DNA of 64,000 nucleotides, from the NCBI GenBank assembly GCA_965223095.1, contig OZ244979.1:558001-622000 (forward strand), in the 5' to 3' direction. The position numbers and the translations under genes are program-made. The notes beneath the pieces were generated by a model. That model was not told the origin of the DNA and searched no databases. It saw only the letters and a program-made list of their open reading frames with translations. Numbering within the stretch: the first letter of the stretch is position 1; each line of letters begins with the position of its first letter. The DNA is from J054 sp965223095. Lineage in GTDB: Bacteria > Pseudomonadota > Gammaproteobacteria > Steroidobacterales > GCA-2729495. Below are positions 28,067 to 37,205 of the stretch, one piece after another.

Positions 28067-28174
28067 GAACAGGCCTCACACTGCGGCGAAAACATCGATA
28101 GGGGAAACCGGTAGCGACCTGTTTTGCACAAGCTTTCTTACTCGTAATACTGGCGGGTCAGTAAATACCAATAT

Positions 28175-28190
28175 TTGACAGCGCTGTCAA
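28175..28190. promoter_or_regulatory. LacI-family operator between GH3-GH17 and the sugar symporter
   Basis: TTGACAGCGCTGTCAA is a perfect 16-bp palindrome located 58 bp before the symporter ATG and about 110 bp before the divergent GH3 start. Confidence 0.87.
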
Positions 28191-28248
28191 TTTAGGTGAG
28201 GATCAGGTTAGGGGTAAAACAGAATAAAAACCGGGGGAACACAGCGCC

Positions 28249-29706
28249 ATGAGTGATGCCACGCATTACGAAACCGCACCGGAAGATCGTATACCGTTTG
28301 TTAAAAAGCTGGTTTACGGGCTCGGTGCTTTCGTCAACAACACCCTGGCGGCCGCGATCGGTGGCATGGTCATCGTCTTGAATCTCGGGCTGGGCATTAA
28401 CCCCGCACTGGTTGGGCTACTTGGGGCCCTACCGCGCATCACCGATGCGATCACCGATCCGCTGATGGGCTTTATTTCTGACAATACGCGGTCGCGTTTT
28501 GGGCGGCGGCGCCCGTATATTTTCATCGGCGCGATCGCTGCGGGCATCATCTATGCATTGCTCTGGCAGCTGCCAGAAAACAAGAGCGACGAATATTACT
28601 TCTGGTATTTTCTGAGCGGTTCGCTGATCTTTTATTTGGCCTATACGATCTATGCAACACCGTGGGTCGCTCTGGGTTATGAACTGACACCGGACTATCA
28701 CGAACGCACACGATTAATGGGGGTGCAAAACTTTATTGGCAATCTTGCCTACATGGTTTCACCCTACTTCCTCGCCATCATGTACAGCGAACAGCTCTTT
28801 GTAGATGAGGTAGAGGGCGCTGCCGGACTGGCGGCCATAATTGGGCTGGTGGTTATTGTCTTGGGTGTCATGCCGGCGATCTTCCTGCGCGAGCGGTTTA
28901 AGGAAGCCACTAGCGCAGATGACCCTGATGATGTCGCCGCGAAGAACAATCTACTTCAGGGTATCAGGGTTACCTTGGGTCGATTCTTTTCTGGTTTTGC
29001 AACATCGCTGCGCTCAAAGCCGTTCGTCAAGCTATGCCTCGCCACATTTCTCGTGTTTAACGGCTTCATCCTAATTGCTGCCTTCCAGTCCTACGTCATC
29101 ATCTATTATGTATTCGAAGGCGACGCGAGCACCGGCGCAGACTGGGTGGGTCATTCAGGTCTATTGCAGGCCGTCTCTGCGTTACTGGTGATTGTCTTCG
29201 TCACCTGGCTGGCAACAAAGATCGGCAAGCGCCGTGCATTTTTTGTATCAACGGGCGTGTCTATGGTGGGCTACGCGCTCAAATGGTTTGCCTACACACC
29301 GGACAATCACTACCTGTTACTTATTCCTGCGCCTCTGATGGCATTTGGCCTAGCAGGACTGTTTACGCTCGCGCCCTCGATGATTTGCGACGTTGTGGAC
29401 ATGGACGAGCTGGAAACCCATGAACGCCGGGAAGGCATGTTTGGCTCAATATTCTGGTGGGTAGTTAAGCTCGGTCAGGCAGTAGCGATTGCCGCTGGTG
29501 GTTTCTTACTCAATGCAACGGGCTTCAACGTTGATCTCGGCGGTGATCAAAGCGAACAGACAATTCAGTTGATGCGGTTCTTCGATGCATTTTTACCTTG
29601 CGCCGCCTCAGGCCTAGCAATATGGGCGATCGCATCCTACTCACTGACTGAGGAAACGGCCCACGATATTCGCATGCAATTGGAGGAACGCCGAGACGCA
29701 GCGTGA
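28249..29706 (+). CDS. GPH-family (MelB-like) sugar:cation symporter
   Basis: The 485-residue inner-membrane protein has about twelve hydrophobic segments and typical glycoside-pentoside-hexuronide motifs: LGALPRITDAITDPLMGFIS, NTRSRFGRRRPYIFIGA, YATPWVALGYELTPDYHERT and DVVDMDELETHERREGMFG. It should import glucose or short beta-glucan oligosaccharides for the cytoplasmic GH17s and phosphorylase. SD-like GGGGGA precedes ATG 28249. It is controlled by the operator at 28175 and is the only inner-membrane sugar transporter in the locus. Confidence 0.92.
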   Translation: MSDATHYETAPEDRIPFVKKLVYGLGAFVNNTLAAAIGGMVIVLNLGLGINPALVGLLGALPRITDAITDPLMGFISDNTRSRFGRRRPYIFIGAIAAGIIYALLWQLPENKSDEYYFWYFLSGSLIFYLAYTIYATPWVALGYELTPDYHERTRLMGVQNFIGNLAYMVSPYFLAIMYSEQLFVDEVEGAAGLAAIIGLVVIVLGVMPAIFLRERFKEATSADDPDDVAAKNNLLQGIRVTLGRFFSGFATSLRSKPFVKLCLATFLVFNGFILIAAFQSYVIIYYVFEGDASTGADWVGHSGLLQAVSALLVIVFVTWLATKIGKRRAFFVSTGVSMVGYALKWFAYTPDNHYLLLIPAPLMAFGLAGLFTLAPSMICDVVDMDELETHERREGMFGSIFWWVVKLGQAVAIAAGGFLLNATGFNVDLGGDQSEQTIQLMRFFDAFLPCAASGLAIWAIASYSLTEETAHDIRMQLEERRDAA

Positions 29707-29713
29707 CAAAGCT

Positions 29714-30103
29714 ATGAAAACCTATCCACGTTTATCTGAAATGGGTGTAAAAAACCCTGAGCAAATCTCGGACTTTTCGATCAACAGCATCGACTACAGC
29801 GATTATCTGCGAATTACCTATGAACGACCAAAGGGTTCGTCCTTGGCCTATAGTCATACTTACAAGTTTCCTCGCAAGCAGAAGACGGCGAAATTAGCCG
29901 GATCCAGGCAGGAGAATATCGTCTTAGAAAGCAGTACCGCGTTTCGGGATGCTGTCGGCGAATTGCAGCAAATAATAGGCGCGAAAAAGAGCGCGCCGAA
30001 TCATACGAATGCGATACTCGATGAGCTACAAAAACTGGAGGAAGACTTCGCGATTCGATGCTCGAGACTGAAAGAACTTATTGGTAAGAGCAAGGTGAAT
30101 TAA
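29714..30103 (+). CDS. DUF3461 family protein
   Basis: The 129-residue protein begins YPRLSEMGVKNPEQISDFS and contains YKFPRKQKT, the characteristic start and basic motif of DUF3461, a small cytoplasmic family of gammaproteobacteria without known function. It is 7 bp after the symporter gene and so probably co-transcribed, but nothing links it to glucan use; it could belong to the flanking core genome. Confidence 0.75.
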   Translation: MKTYPRLSEMGVKNPEQISDFSINSIDYSDYLRITYERPKGSSLAYSHTYKFPRKQKTAKLAGSRQENIVLESSTAFRDAVGELQQIIGAKKSAPNHTNAILDELQKLEEDFAIRCSRLKELIGKSKVN

Positions 30104-30313
30104 ATTGGAACATGTTGGCGGCCGAATGGCTTAGTACGTTGGCATGCGCTTGTCGAACTCACGGGGTCGGTTATGTAGTGCTCGATAATTAGCTTAAAAA
30201 ACGTTCTGGATAAATGGGTTACACATTACGGCATTGGGGGAGAACCCGGTCCCTCACCGCTCACGCCGGACAAAGTGTTAACTATGTGTCCGGTTAACAC
30301 CCCTGTGAAAATT
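30104..30313. other. Intergenic region with an inverted repeat next to tRNA-Phe
   Basis: No gene seen. CCGGACA at 30266-30272 pairs with TGTCCGG at 30287-30293, and GTGTTAAC/GTTAACAC overlap the same site. It may be the degraded end of an insertion sequence or a structured tRNA trailer; neither can be shown. Confidence 0.35.
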
Positions 30314-30389
<76 letters not shown>

Positions 30390-30449
30390 ATTTTTTGGGC
30401 TATCGCGGTGTTGTGCCGCGGGTCGGGTGTGGGGCCGACGGAGCGGGGT

Positions 30450-30479
30450 ATTAAAGCCGCTGGGGCTTGTGCGCGTCAA
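30450..30479 (-). promoter_or_regulatory. Sigma-70 promoter of tRNA-Phe
   Basis: On the minus strand TTGACG (30479-30474) and TTTAAT (30455-30450) are separated by 18 bp, followed by a GC-rich ACCCCGC discriminator of the kind seen at growth-rate-controlled stable-RNA promoters. The predicted leader is about 50 nt. Confidence 0.5.
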
Positions 30480-30622
30480 GGTATAATGAGTCTAATAATA
30501 TGCCGCTGATTGGCTGATTTTCTAAGAAGTTTTGACAGCGGGCGCGTGGCTCTCTACTCTCGCCACTATCTTTGCGGTGCGGCTTGGGGCCGTTGCTGCC
30601 GACAATTTCCGCGTTTTTACTT

Positions 30623-31918
30623 ATGGCTGTTCGTTCCGAAGACTTGTCCGCCGACGATTCCGTATTTGACCTGGATCGGCGCTATAGCGCTGTTCGTGAG
30701 ACGAGCATGGCTTTGTGCCGCACCTTGGAGCCAGAGGATTTCGTGGTGCAGTCTATGCCCAGCGTGAGTCCGGCTAAGTGGCATTTGGCCCACACCACCT
30801 GGTTTTTCGAGCAATTCGTGCTGGCGGAGCATGCCACGGGCTACAGCGTCTTGAACGAGCAATACGCTTATCTATTTAACTCTTATTATCAAAGTATGGG
30901 TCAGATGCATCCGCGGGCCGAGCGTGGCTTGCTGTCGCGGCCGACGGTTCGGGAGATCGAGGCCTATCGGGAGCATGTGGATGAGGCGATTTTGTCGATG
31001 CTGGAGCATGAACCCTCAGCCGAGGTGATCCGGCTCATTGGACTGGGTCTGCAGCATGAGCAGCAGCATCAAGAGCTGATGCTGACAGATATCAAGCATG
31101 TGTTTTCGGTCAATCCATTGCGGCCGGCGTTGGTGGATGCGCAATTTGGTCATCGGCTAACGCCGATTCCGGATTTGGGCTATGAGACGTTTGCTGGCGG
31201 GATTGTTGAAATTGGTACCGACGCCCAAGACGGCTTTGCTTTCGACAACGAAACGCCCCGGCACCGCACGCTGTTGCGGCCGTATCAACTCGGCAATCGC
31301 TTAGTGACGAACGGCGAATATCGCGCTTTCATTCGTTCGGGCGCCTATGCCGACAGCCAGCTTTGGTTGTCGGACGGCTGGGCCTGGGTGCAGGAACAGC
31401 AGATCGACCGGCCCTTGTATTGGTCGCAGGATCTAAAACGCGAGTTCACTTTAAGCGGTGTGCGTCAATTGGATGCAGATGCGCCGGTTTGTCATGTGAG
31501 CTTTTATGAAGCCGATGCTTATGCGCGTTGGGCAGGCGCGCGTCTGCCGACGGAAGCGGAATGGGAGTTTGCCGCCGCGCAGGCGCCGCTGGAAGGCAAC
31601 TTGATTAATCGCGGGAAATTACATCCCCAGGCCCTAAAGCGGCGCGAACATCCGGTGGCACAGTTGTTTGGTGATGTTTGGGAATGGACCGCCTCGAGCT
31701 ATGCGGCCTATCCGGGATTCAAGCCCCTCGCCGGCTCGTTGGGGGAATACAACGGCAAGTTTATGTGCAACCAAATGGTTTGCCGCGGCGGCTCCTGCGT
31801 GACACCGCAGGATCATATCCGTGCGAGCTACCGGAATTTTTTCTACCCGCAGGAGCGTTGGCAGTTTTTTGGTATTCGTCTAGCGAAGGATAGCGGGACG
31901 GACCACGCCGACGGGTGA
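30623..31918 (+). CDS. egtB: Ergothioneine biosynthesis sulfoxide synthase EgtB
   Basis: EgtB is the non-haem iron enzyme that joins trimethylhistidine (hercynine) to a cysteine-containing thiol. The 431-residue product has an N-terminal DinB-like domain with iron-ligand motifs WHLAHTTWFFEQF and HEQQHQELM, and a C-terminal formylglycine-generating-enzyme/sulfatase-modifying domain (YQLGNRLVTNGEYRAFI, RLPTEAEWEFAA, VWEWTASSY). ATG 30623 gives the family start; the upstream TTG does not. It overlaps egtD by four bases (GTGA). No egtA, egtC or egtE is present nearby. Confidence 0.93.
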   Translation: MAVRSEDLSADDSVFDLDRRYSAVRETSMALCRTLEPEDFVVQSMPSVSPAKWHLAHTTWFFEQFVLAEHATGYSVLNEQYAYLFNSYYQSMGQMHPRAERGLLSRPTVREIEAYREHVDEAILSMLEHEPSAEVIRLIGLGLQHEQQHQELMLTDIKHVFSVNPLRPALVDAQFGHRLTPIPDLGYETFAGGIVEIGTDAQDGFAFDNETPRHRTLLRPYQLGNRLVTNGEYRAFIRSGAYADSQLWLSDGWAWVQEQQIDRPLYWSQDLKREFTLSGVRQLDADAPVCHVSFYEADAYARWAGARLPTEAEWEFAAAQAPLEGNLINRGKLHPQALKRREHPVAQLFGDVWEWTASSYAAYPGFKPLAGSLGEYNGKFMCNQMVCRGGSCVTPQDHIRASYRNFFYPQERWQFFGIRLAKDSGTDHADG

Positions 31919-32880
31919 AAGCCTCTAGCGCCAAATCCCTGGGCGAAAACTTAACGCAGCAAAATGAAGCTGCGGAGATTCTTGCTGGCCTGAACAAACA
32001 ACCTAAGACCATCTCGGCCAAGTATTTTTACGACGAGCGCGGTTCGCGCTTGTTCGATGAAATCTGTGAGCAGCCCGAGTATTACCTCACGCGCACCGAG
32101 CTGGGCATTATGCGGGCACACTTGCCAGAGATCGCTCGCGTTATCGGTCCACGCGTCACACTGGTTGAATATGGTTCGGGCTCTAGCGTTAAGACTAAAG
32201 ATTTGCTTGACGCTTTAGATCAGCCAACCGCCTATATTCCCGTGGATATCTCGGGCGAGCATTTGCAGTTGGTCGCAAAGAGATTGGCGGAACGTTACGC
32301 GAATATTGAAGTGCTACCCGTTTGTGCCGACTTTACGCAAAGCATTGCATTGCCGAAGCCCCAGGGAAGAACGGCTCGCCGGGTGGTGTACTTCCCGGGC
32401 TCTACTATTGGTAATTTTTCGCGACCGCAGGCACTCAAGTTGCTGAAAAAGATACGTGGCGAGGCTGGTGCCAATGGCGGCCTGCTGATTGGTGTCGACT
32501 TGATTAAGGATGATCAGGACTTGGAGCAAGCGTATAACGATGCTGCCGGCGTGACGGCTAAATTCAATCTTAACTTGCTGCGGCATTTAAACCGCGAGTT
32601 CGATTGTGATTTTGATTTACAAGCCTTCGAACATGAAGCCATTTATGATGCAGTCAATCAACGCATTGAAATGCGTTTGATCAGCCAACAAGATCAAGCT
32701 GTCGAGATCCAAGGCGAGATTCTGAACTTAAAAGCCGGGGAATACATTGTCACGGAGCACTCACACAAGTACTCACGCGCCGGCTTCGCGGCCATGGCAA
32801 AAGAGTCGGGATTTACGGTGCGCGGCGTTTGGACCGATGCCGAAGAACTGTTTAGCGTGCAGTTCTTGGAAACTGCTTAG
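31915..32880 (+). CDS. egtD: L-histidine N-alpha-methyltransferase EgtD
   Basis: EgtD makes hercynine from histidine with three S-adenosylmethionine. The 321-residue protein has the N-terminal motif KYFYDERGSRLFDEICE-PEYY, the SAM site VEYGSGSSVKT, FPGSTIGNF and the C-terminal TEHSHKYS, all typical of the family. Its GTG start overlaps the egtB stop codon, indicating coupled translation. The stop is three bases from the convergent yggX stop. Confidence 0.95.
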   Translation: MKASSAKSLGENLTQQNEAAEILAGLNKQPKTISAKYFYDERGSRLFDEICEQPEYYLTRTELGIMRAHLPEIARVIGPRVTLVEYGSGSSVKTKDLLDALDQPTAYIPVDISGEHLQLVAKRLAERYANIEVLPVCADFTQSIALPKPQGRTARRVVYFPGSTIGNFSRPQALKLLKKIRGEAGANGGLLIGVDLIKDDQDLEQAYNDAAGVTAKFNLNLLRHLNREFDCDFDLQAFEHEAIYDAVNQRIEMRLISQQDQAVEIQGEILNLKAGEYIVTEHSHKYSRAGFAAMAKESGFTVRGVWTDAEELFSVQFLETA

Positions 32881-32883
32881 ATA

Positions 32884-33150
32884 CTATTCCGGCACATAGT
32901 CCGCGGGCTTTTCCGCCCCGCCTGAGAATAAGAATTTTTCCATTTCTGTTTCAAGAAACTCACGCGCTTTGGGCTCGATGGGTGTTAGCCGGTACTCATT
33001 AATTAGCATGGTTTGATGCGCCAGCCATTGTTGCCAGGCTTCTTTGGATATTTCCTTGAATATTCGCTGGCCGATTTCGCCGGGATAAGGTGGGTAATCG
33101 AGGCCTTCGGTTTCAATATTCAACAATGCGCATTTGACTTGGCGACTCAT
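32884..33150 (-). CDS. yggX: Oxidative damage protection / iron-trafficking protein YggX
   Basis: The 88-residue protein matches YggX in length and in its diagnostic segments: VKCALLNIETEGLDYPPYPG, KEAWQQWLAHQTMLINE and a short acidic end. YggX protects Fe-S proteins from oxidants. Its start overlaps the mutY stop by four bases, the conserved mutY-yggX arrangement; YggX may help protect the MutY cluster (known association of the genes, mechanism inferred). Confidence 0.95.
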   Translation of the reverse strand: MSRQVKCALLNIETEGLDYPPYPGEIGQRIFKEISKEAWQQWLAHQTMLINEYRLTPIEPKAREFLETEMEKFLFSGGAEKPADYVPE

Positions 33151-34214
33151 AGTTCGGCTCCAATTTCTTTCAGTAGACGCGAGACCGGCGCGGCGAGGCC
33201 TACTTTGTCCGGGTCGCGAAGGTTATACCAAAGCCATTGATCCGTCTCCATGACTCGATTGGGTGCTGAGTCAACGCGCACCACAACCGGCGTCATGGAT
33301 AAATCGAAGTGCGTGAAGCCGTGCGCGATAGCCGGGCGCACGTCCAGTTTTACCGGGGACATGCCGAGTTGTTGAGTGCAAAACTCTGCGGCTTCTTCGG
33401 GCTTACCCGCTTCGGGTAAGCCCCACAGACCACCCCAAATGCCCTCGCTGGGGCGTTTGTGCAACAGCACACGGCCGTCGTTGCGCAAGACGACAAAAAC
33501 CGCGGTGCTGCGTTGGGGCCGTTGGCGTTTTGGTGCCCGGCCGGGCAGTTCTTCTTGGCAACCCCGTGCGTAGGCGGTACAAATTGTTTGCAAGGGGCAG
33601 TCCGCGCAGGCCGGCTTGCTGCGGCGGCATAGGCTAGCACCCAGGTCCATGATGGCTTGGGTGTAGTTGGCGGCTTGTTTCGCGGGCGTACAAGACTCAG
33701 CATGCGCCCACAGTTCTCGGGCCACGGTTGATTTACCGGGCCAACCCTGGACATTAAATACGCGAGCTAAAACACGCTTGACGTTACCGTCGAGTATGGC
33801 GTGAGCTTGGTCGCAGGCTAGGGCCAATATGGCGCCGGCCGTTGAACGGCCGATGCCCGGTAAGGCGACTAGTTCGTCGAAATTTTTCGGAAAGCTTTGC
33901 GCGGTAGTTTTGGCCACCAGACAAGCTGCGCGATGCATGTTTCTTGCGCGCGCGTAGTAACCCAGACCCGACCATTGGTGCAGGACCTCGTCCAAGGGCG
34001 CCGCCGCCAATTCGATCACACTCGGGAAGCGCGCCATGAAGCGATCATAGTAGCGAGCCACGGTGGCGACTTGGGTTTGCTGCAGCATGATCTCCGACAC
34101 CCACACGCGATAGGGTGTTGGGTCTTGCTGCCAGGGTAGATCCTTGCGACCGTGGCGCTGCCACCACGCCAGCAACAAGGGCGCAAGTTCGCGGTGGCGC
34201 GGATCGGCGGACAT
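33147..34214 (-). CDS. mutY: A/G-specific adenine DNA glycosylase MutY
   Basis: MutY removes adenine opposite 8-oxoguanine. The 355-residue protein has the HhH-GPD fold with E41 in SEIMLQQTQV, the helix-hairpin-helix LPGIGRSTAGAI followed by catalytic D in ILDGNVKRV, the four-cysteine [4Fe-4S] loop CRRSKPACADCPLQTIC, and a C-terminal NUDIX-like recognition domain (LLHKRPSEGIWGGLWGLPE). All catalytic residues are present. mutM, which acts in the same GO repair pathway, lies at 59150. Confidence 0.97.
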   Translation of the reverse strand: MSADPRHRELAPLLLAWWQRHGRKDLPWQQDPTPYRVWVSEIMLQQTQVATVARYYDRFMARFPSVIELAAAPLDEVLHQWSGLGYYARARNMHRAACLVAKTTAQSFPKNFDELVALPGIGRSTAGAILALACDQAHAILDGNVKRVLARVFNVQGWPGKSTVARELWAHAESCTPAKQAANYTQAIMDLGASLCRRSKPACADCPLQTICTAYARGCQEELPGRAPKRQRPQRSTAVFVVLRNDGRVLLHKRPSEGIWGGLWGLPEAGKPEEAAEFCTQQLGMSPVKLDVRPAIAHGFTHFDLSMTPVVVRVDSAPNRVMETDQWLWYNLRDPDKVGLAAPVSRLLKEIGAEL

Positions 34215-34231
34215 ATTATTAATGTGTTGTG

Positions 34232-36712
34232 CTAACCGCCGAGTAGATCGCGGATGCCCCGTTTGATGATGTCGCGGGGCGATTCTTCTTCGGCTTCGGG
34301 CGCAACTTCCGCGGGGGCATCCGGCGCAGGAGTTGCTTCCGGTTGCGTTTGGGTTTCCTCTGCAGGCTGCGACGGGGCTTCGGGCTCAGCATCCTCGCGG
34401 CCCAGGCCGAGCCGGTCTAGCAAGCGCTGCTTGGCTTTCTCCACGGCGAGGTTCTTCGCCAAATCAGCAAGGTCCACGCCGATCATGGGAGACTCCAGCG
34501 TGCCACGAATGGTTAAGGGAATGCGCAGGCCCAGCAGGTCGTCGTAGGTTTCGCCGTCGGCGAAGGTGGGTATTTCGAATACCTTGGCTTCTAAACGATA
34601 GTCCAAGGTTTGCTTGACCACATCGAGGTTGCCGCGGCCGTTTAGGCGCAGGAAGGGAATTTCGGCGAAAATATTGTCGCTGCGCAAATTGCCGTCCTGC
34701 AAGCGGCCAGCAATTTTTAGTGCCTTGATCGCCGTTTCATTGGGACCGGTTGCCGCTGGCAGGGGCTTACGGCGAATGCGTGCGCGGGCCACGCGGATTT
34801 CTTGCCAAATATCCATGCCTTTATAAACACCGTCTGCAAGGTCAATGGATAAATCGCCTTTGAGGGTGGGCAATAGTTCGTCCTGGTCCAGGCCGGTGCC
34901 ACTGGCTTGAATGCGCGCGGCCATTAAGCCGGTGATTTGATCCAACTCAGCGAAGTCCATGAGTAGTCCGTTGGACTGCACCGCTGCTAAAGATTGATCT
35001 AATTTAACGCGGGGCTTGTCGCCGGTTAAGTTGATGGTAACGCCACCGCGATAATTGCCGCCGTAGAGATTTGCCGTGGCAGGTTCAAAAACAAACACGC
35101 CGTCTTGGGCTTTTACCTGGGCCGCGAAGTCTTGTAGTTGCGTACCAGCAACTTGCAAGGCATTGACTTTGACCTGGCCATTCACTTTGATATCACGAAG
35201 CGCGCCGAAGTCATTGCCCTGGGTTGTATTGGTACCGGCCGTTTTCGCTTCGCTTTGGGCATTGCCGCCTGGCTCATCGGGGGCCAAGTAGCGGTCTAGA
35301 TCGAGTTGGTCAGCCGCCAAATCGAAATTCAATTTCAGCTGGGCGAAATGACTGGCCGCCAGGGAACCACTAATTGCTGTGTCATCGAGACTGAGCTGCA
35401 GTTTGCTCAAGTCGATACGATCATCGCCTAGCTGCCAGTCGCCCGTGCCGCTGAACTTCTTAAGCACCTGGGCATCGGCGGTTTCCGGCGGTGCTTCACC
35501 GAAGGCGGCGAACAAATCCCGGGGGGAGACTTGGCCCAACTTGAAGCTACCGGCGATGCCGGTCTTGCCTGCTTCCCAACGACCACTCCCGAGCAAATCC
35601 ACCGGGGCACCGGCAATGCTCGCTTTTGCCTTTAATGCACTGAGGCTAACGGCGCCGGTATCCACGGTGTAGTTCAGACTGTTCAGCGTACCCTGGCCGG
35701 TGGATTGACCGGCGGGGAGATCACCGCCGCTGGCTTGGACGTTGAATTTCGGTGACGTGGCGGTTATCTGCATGGCTTCCGCCGCCGACAAAGTCAGTGC
35801 CGGGACTTCAATGTCGGCATCTAGCTGACCGCCCAGGCCCAAGGGGCCGTTCTTGCTGCTGAGAGTAAAACTTAAATTTTCACCCTCGGTCAGTACCGAC
35901 TCGTTGAATGCAACGCTCAACTTCGGTGCGCTGATGTCTAGATCGACATCACCCCATTCAGCGCTGAGTAGCCCGACTTTACCGCTGAGTGCTTCGAGAC
36001 GTAGGCCCACAAGCTCTGGATCAAGCAGGGCATCGGCGGTTAATTGAACATCAGCGCGGGAATCCGCGATGCGATCTACTAAACCAAAGGATGTTTCTAA
36101 ATCGAATTGTTCGCCGGGTTCTAAGTCGCCGGTCTGCAAATTGAAATTTTCAATACGGTAGTCCAACTTATCGAGTTCATCGCGTAAAGTGACATTGGCA
36201 TTGACGATATCAATTTCTTCGATGGCCAGTGCTTGGAAATCCTCGTTAGCGTCTTTTGTATCGTCCGGGCCTCGCCCCGACTCTGGATCGTTCTCATCAT
36301 CGCCGATGAGCCGCCAATTCTCCGAACCGTCGGCTAAGCGCACAATCTCAACGTCTAAGCCCTCGAGTTTGAGTTCGGCGATGCGCAACTCGCGGCGCGT
36401 GATCAAGGGCCACAATTGCAGTCCTAACCGCGCCGAGTCGACACTGGCAAAGTTGGGCGTCTCAAAACCCGGGGGATTGCTCAGCGTGGTTCGCCCGAGG
36501 GAAATGGCGCAGCAGGGCACCACGTTCAACGACAAGTCGCCATCGATCGTTAGCTGGCGGCCCGTTTGATCTTCAACGGCTTGGGCGATTTCATCCCGGT
36601 AGTCGTTGGGTTCGACAAAAAATAGCAGGCCACCAACCAACAAGGCCAGGCCGACAACGATCACGACCAGCAGGCCAAGCCCGAGTTTGAACAGCATTTT
36701 CATGGGAACCAT
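34232..36712 (-). CDS. AsmA family protein
   Basis: The 826-residue product (start MVPMKMLF) has one N-terminal membrane anchor (LGLGLLVVIVVGLALLVGGLLFF) and the AsmA opening EPNDYRDEIAQAVEDQTGRQLTIDGDL. A long beta-rich region follows, with the C-terminal AsmA_2-like segment LDYRLEAKVFEIP and GLRIPLTIRGTLESPMIGVD, and an acidic Pro/Glu-rich tail. AsmA-like proteins span the periplasm and are linked to outer-membrane lipid homeostasis. It is 17 bp upstream of mutY on the same strand, as in many gammaproteobacteria. Confidence 0.9.
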   Translation of the reverse strand: MVPMKMLFKLGLGLLVVIVVGLALLVGGLLFFVEPNDYRDEIAQAVEDQTGRQLTIDGDLSLNVVPCCAISLGRTTLSNPPGFETPNFASVDSARLGLQLWPLITRRELRIAELKLEGLDVEIVRLADGSENWRLIGDDENDPESGRGPDDTKDANEDFQALAIEEIDIVNANVTLRDELDKLDYRIENFNLQTGDLEPGEQFDLETSFGLVDRIADSRADVQLTADALLDPELVGLRLEALSGKVGLLSAEWGDVDLDISAPKLSVAFNESVLTEGENLSFTLSSKNGPLGLGGQLDADIEVPALTLSAAEAMQITATSPKFNVQASGGDLPAGQSTGQGTLNSLNYTVDTGAVSLSALKAKASIAGAPVDLLGSGRWEAGKTGIAGSFKLGQVSPRDLFAAFGEAPPETADAQVLKKFSGTGDWQLGDDRIDLSKLQLSLDDTAISGSLAASHFAQLKLNFDLAADQLDLDRYLAPDEPGGNAQSEAKTAGTNTTQGNDFGALRDIKVNGQVKVNALQVAGTQLQDFAAQVKAQDGVFVFEPATANLYGGNYRGGVTINLTGDKPRVKLDQSLAAVQSNGLLMDFAELDQITGLMAARIQASGTGLDQDELLPTLKGDLSIDLADGVYKGMDIWQEIRVARARIRRKPLPAATGPNETAIKALKIAGRLQDGNLRSDNIFAEIPFLRLNGRGNLDVVKQTLDYRLEAKVFEIPTFADGETYDDLLGLRIPLTIRGTLESPMIGVDLADLAKNLAVEKAKQRLLDRLGLGREDAEPEAPSQPAEETQTQPEATPAPDAPAEVAPEAEEESPRDIIKRGIRDLLGG

Positions 36713-36763
36713 TAGAGCATTCCCGCGAAGAGCGGCCAACCGAAAAAGCGGGGGATTTGCTGC

Positions 36764-37198
36764 TTAGCAGCTGCTTTGGGTAACGGTTAGAACGGGGTTA
36801 TCGCCCATCTGGTCGGGGGGCTGGTAACTGACACTGCAGCCATCGCGCCGGGTGTCGCGATGCCGCCAGCGTCCGCCGTCAAAAATAAACGCATGAGTTT
36901 CCGGCGCACCCAGCGCCGACTCAATGGTCGCGGCGGAAGGAAAGCCATGCACCATGGCCACATCGCCTGAGCCAAGTCGCAACACTGGCGGACGTCCGCG
37001 CGCCTTCCAAATCGCGTGGGCGGCCTGGGTGGCACTCTCGACATTGGCGGCCAAAGATTGCACCTCTACGCGGCGCGCCTCGGCGGAGATGTTCAGGTGC
37101 CGTGGCACCGCCAGCATCGCCACAACGCTGAAGCAAGCAACGATCACGGCCACATCGACACCGCTGATGCCGCGTTGTTTCCGCGCTGCTTGACACAT
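36764..37198 (-). CDS. Type IV pilin-like protein with atypical prepilin site
   Basis: The 144-residue protein starts with a short basic leader ending KQRG and continues ISGVDVAVIVACFSVVAMLAVP, a prepilin peptidase site and hydrophobic helix. The invariant Glu at mature position 5 is replaced by Asp (I-S-G-V-D). The rest (ANVESATQAAHAIWKARG) and a C-terminal Cys resemble MSHA-type or minor pseudopilins. No secretion or pilus gene lies nearby. ATG 37198 gives a normal leader; an upstream start would not. Confidence 0.65.
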   Translation of the reverse strand: MCQAARKQRGISGVDVAVIVACFSVVAMLAVPRHLNISAEARRVEVQSLAANVESATQAAHAIWKARGRPPVLRLGSGDVAMVHGFPSAATIESALGAPETHAFIFDGGRWRHRDTRRDGCSVSYQPPDQMGDNPVLTVTQSSC

Positions 37199-37205
37199 TA
37201 TTAAT

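Noticed and set aside
30528..30545. TTTTGACAGCG near 30.53 kb as a fifth LacI operator
   Set aside because: Only a half-site; the second arm is not present, and the following gene is egtB.
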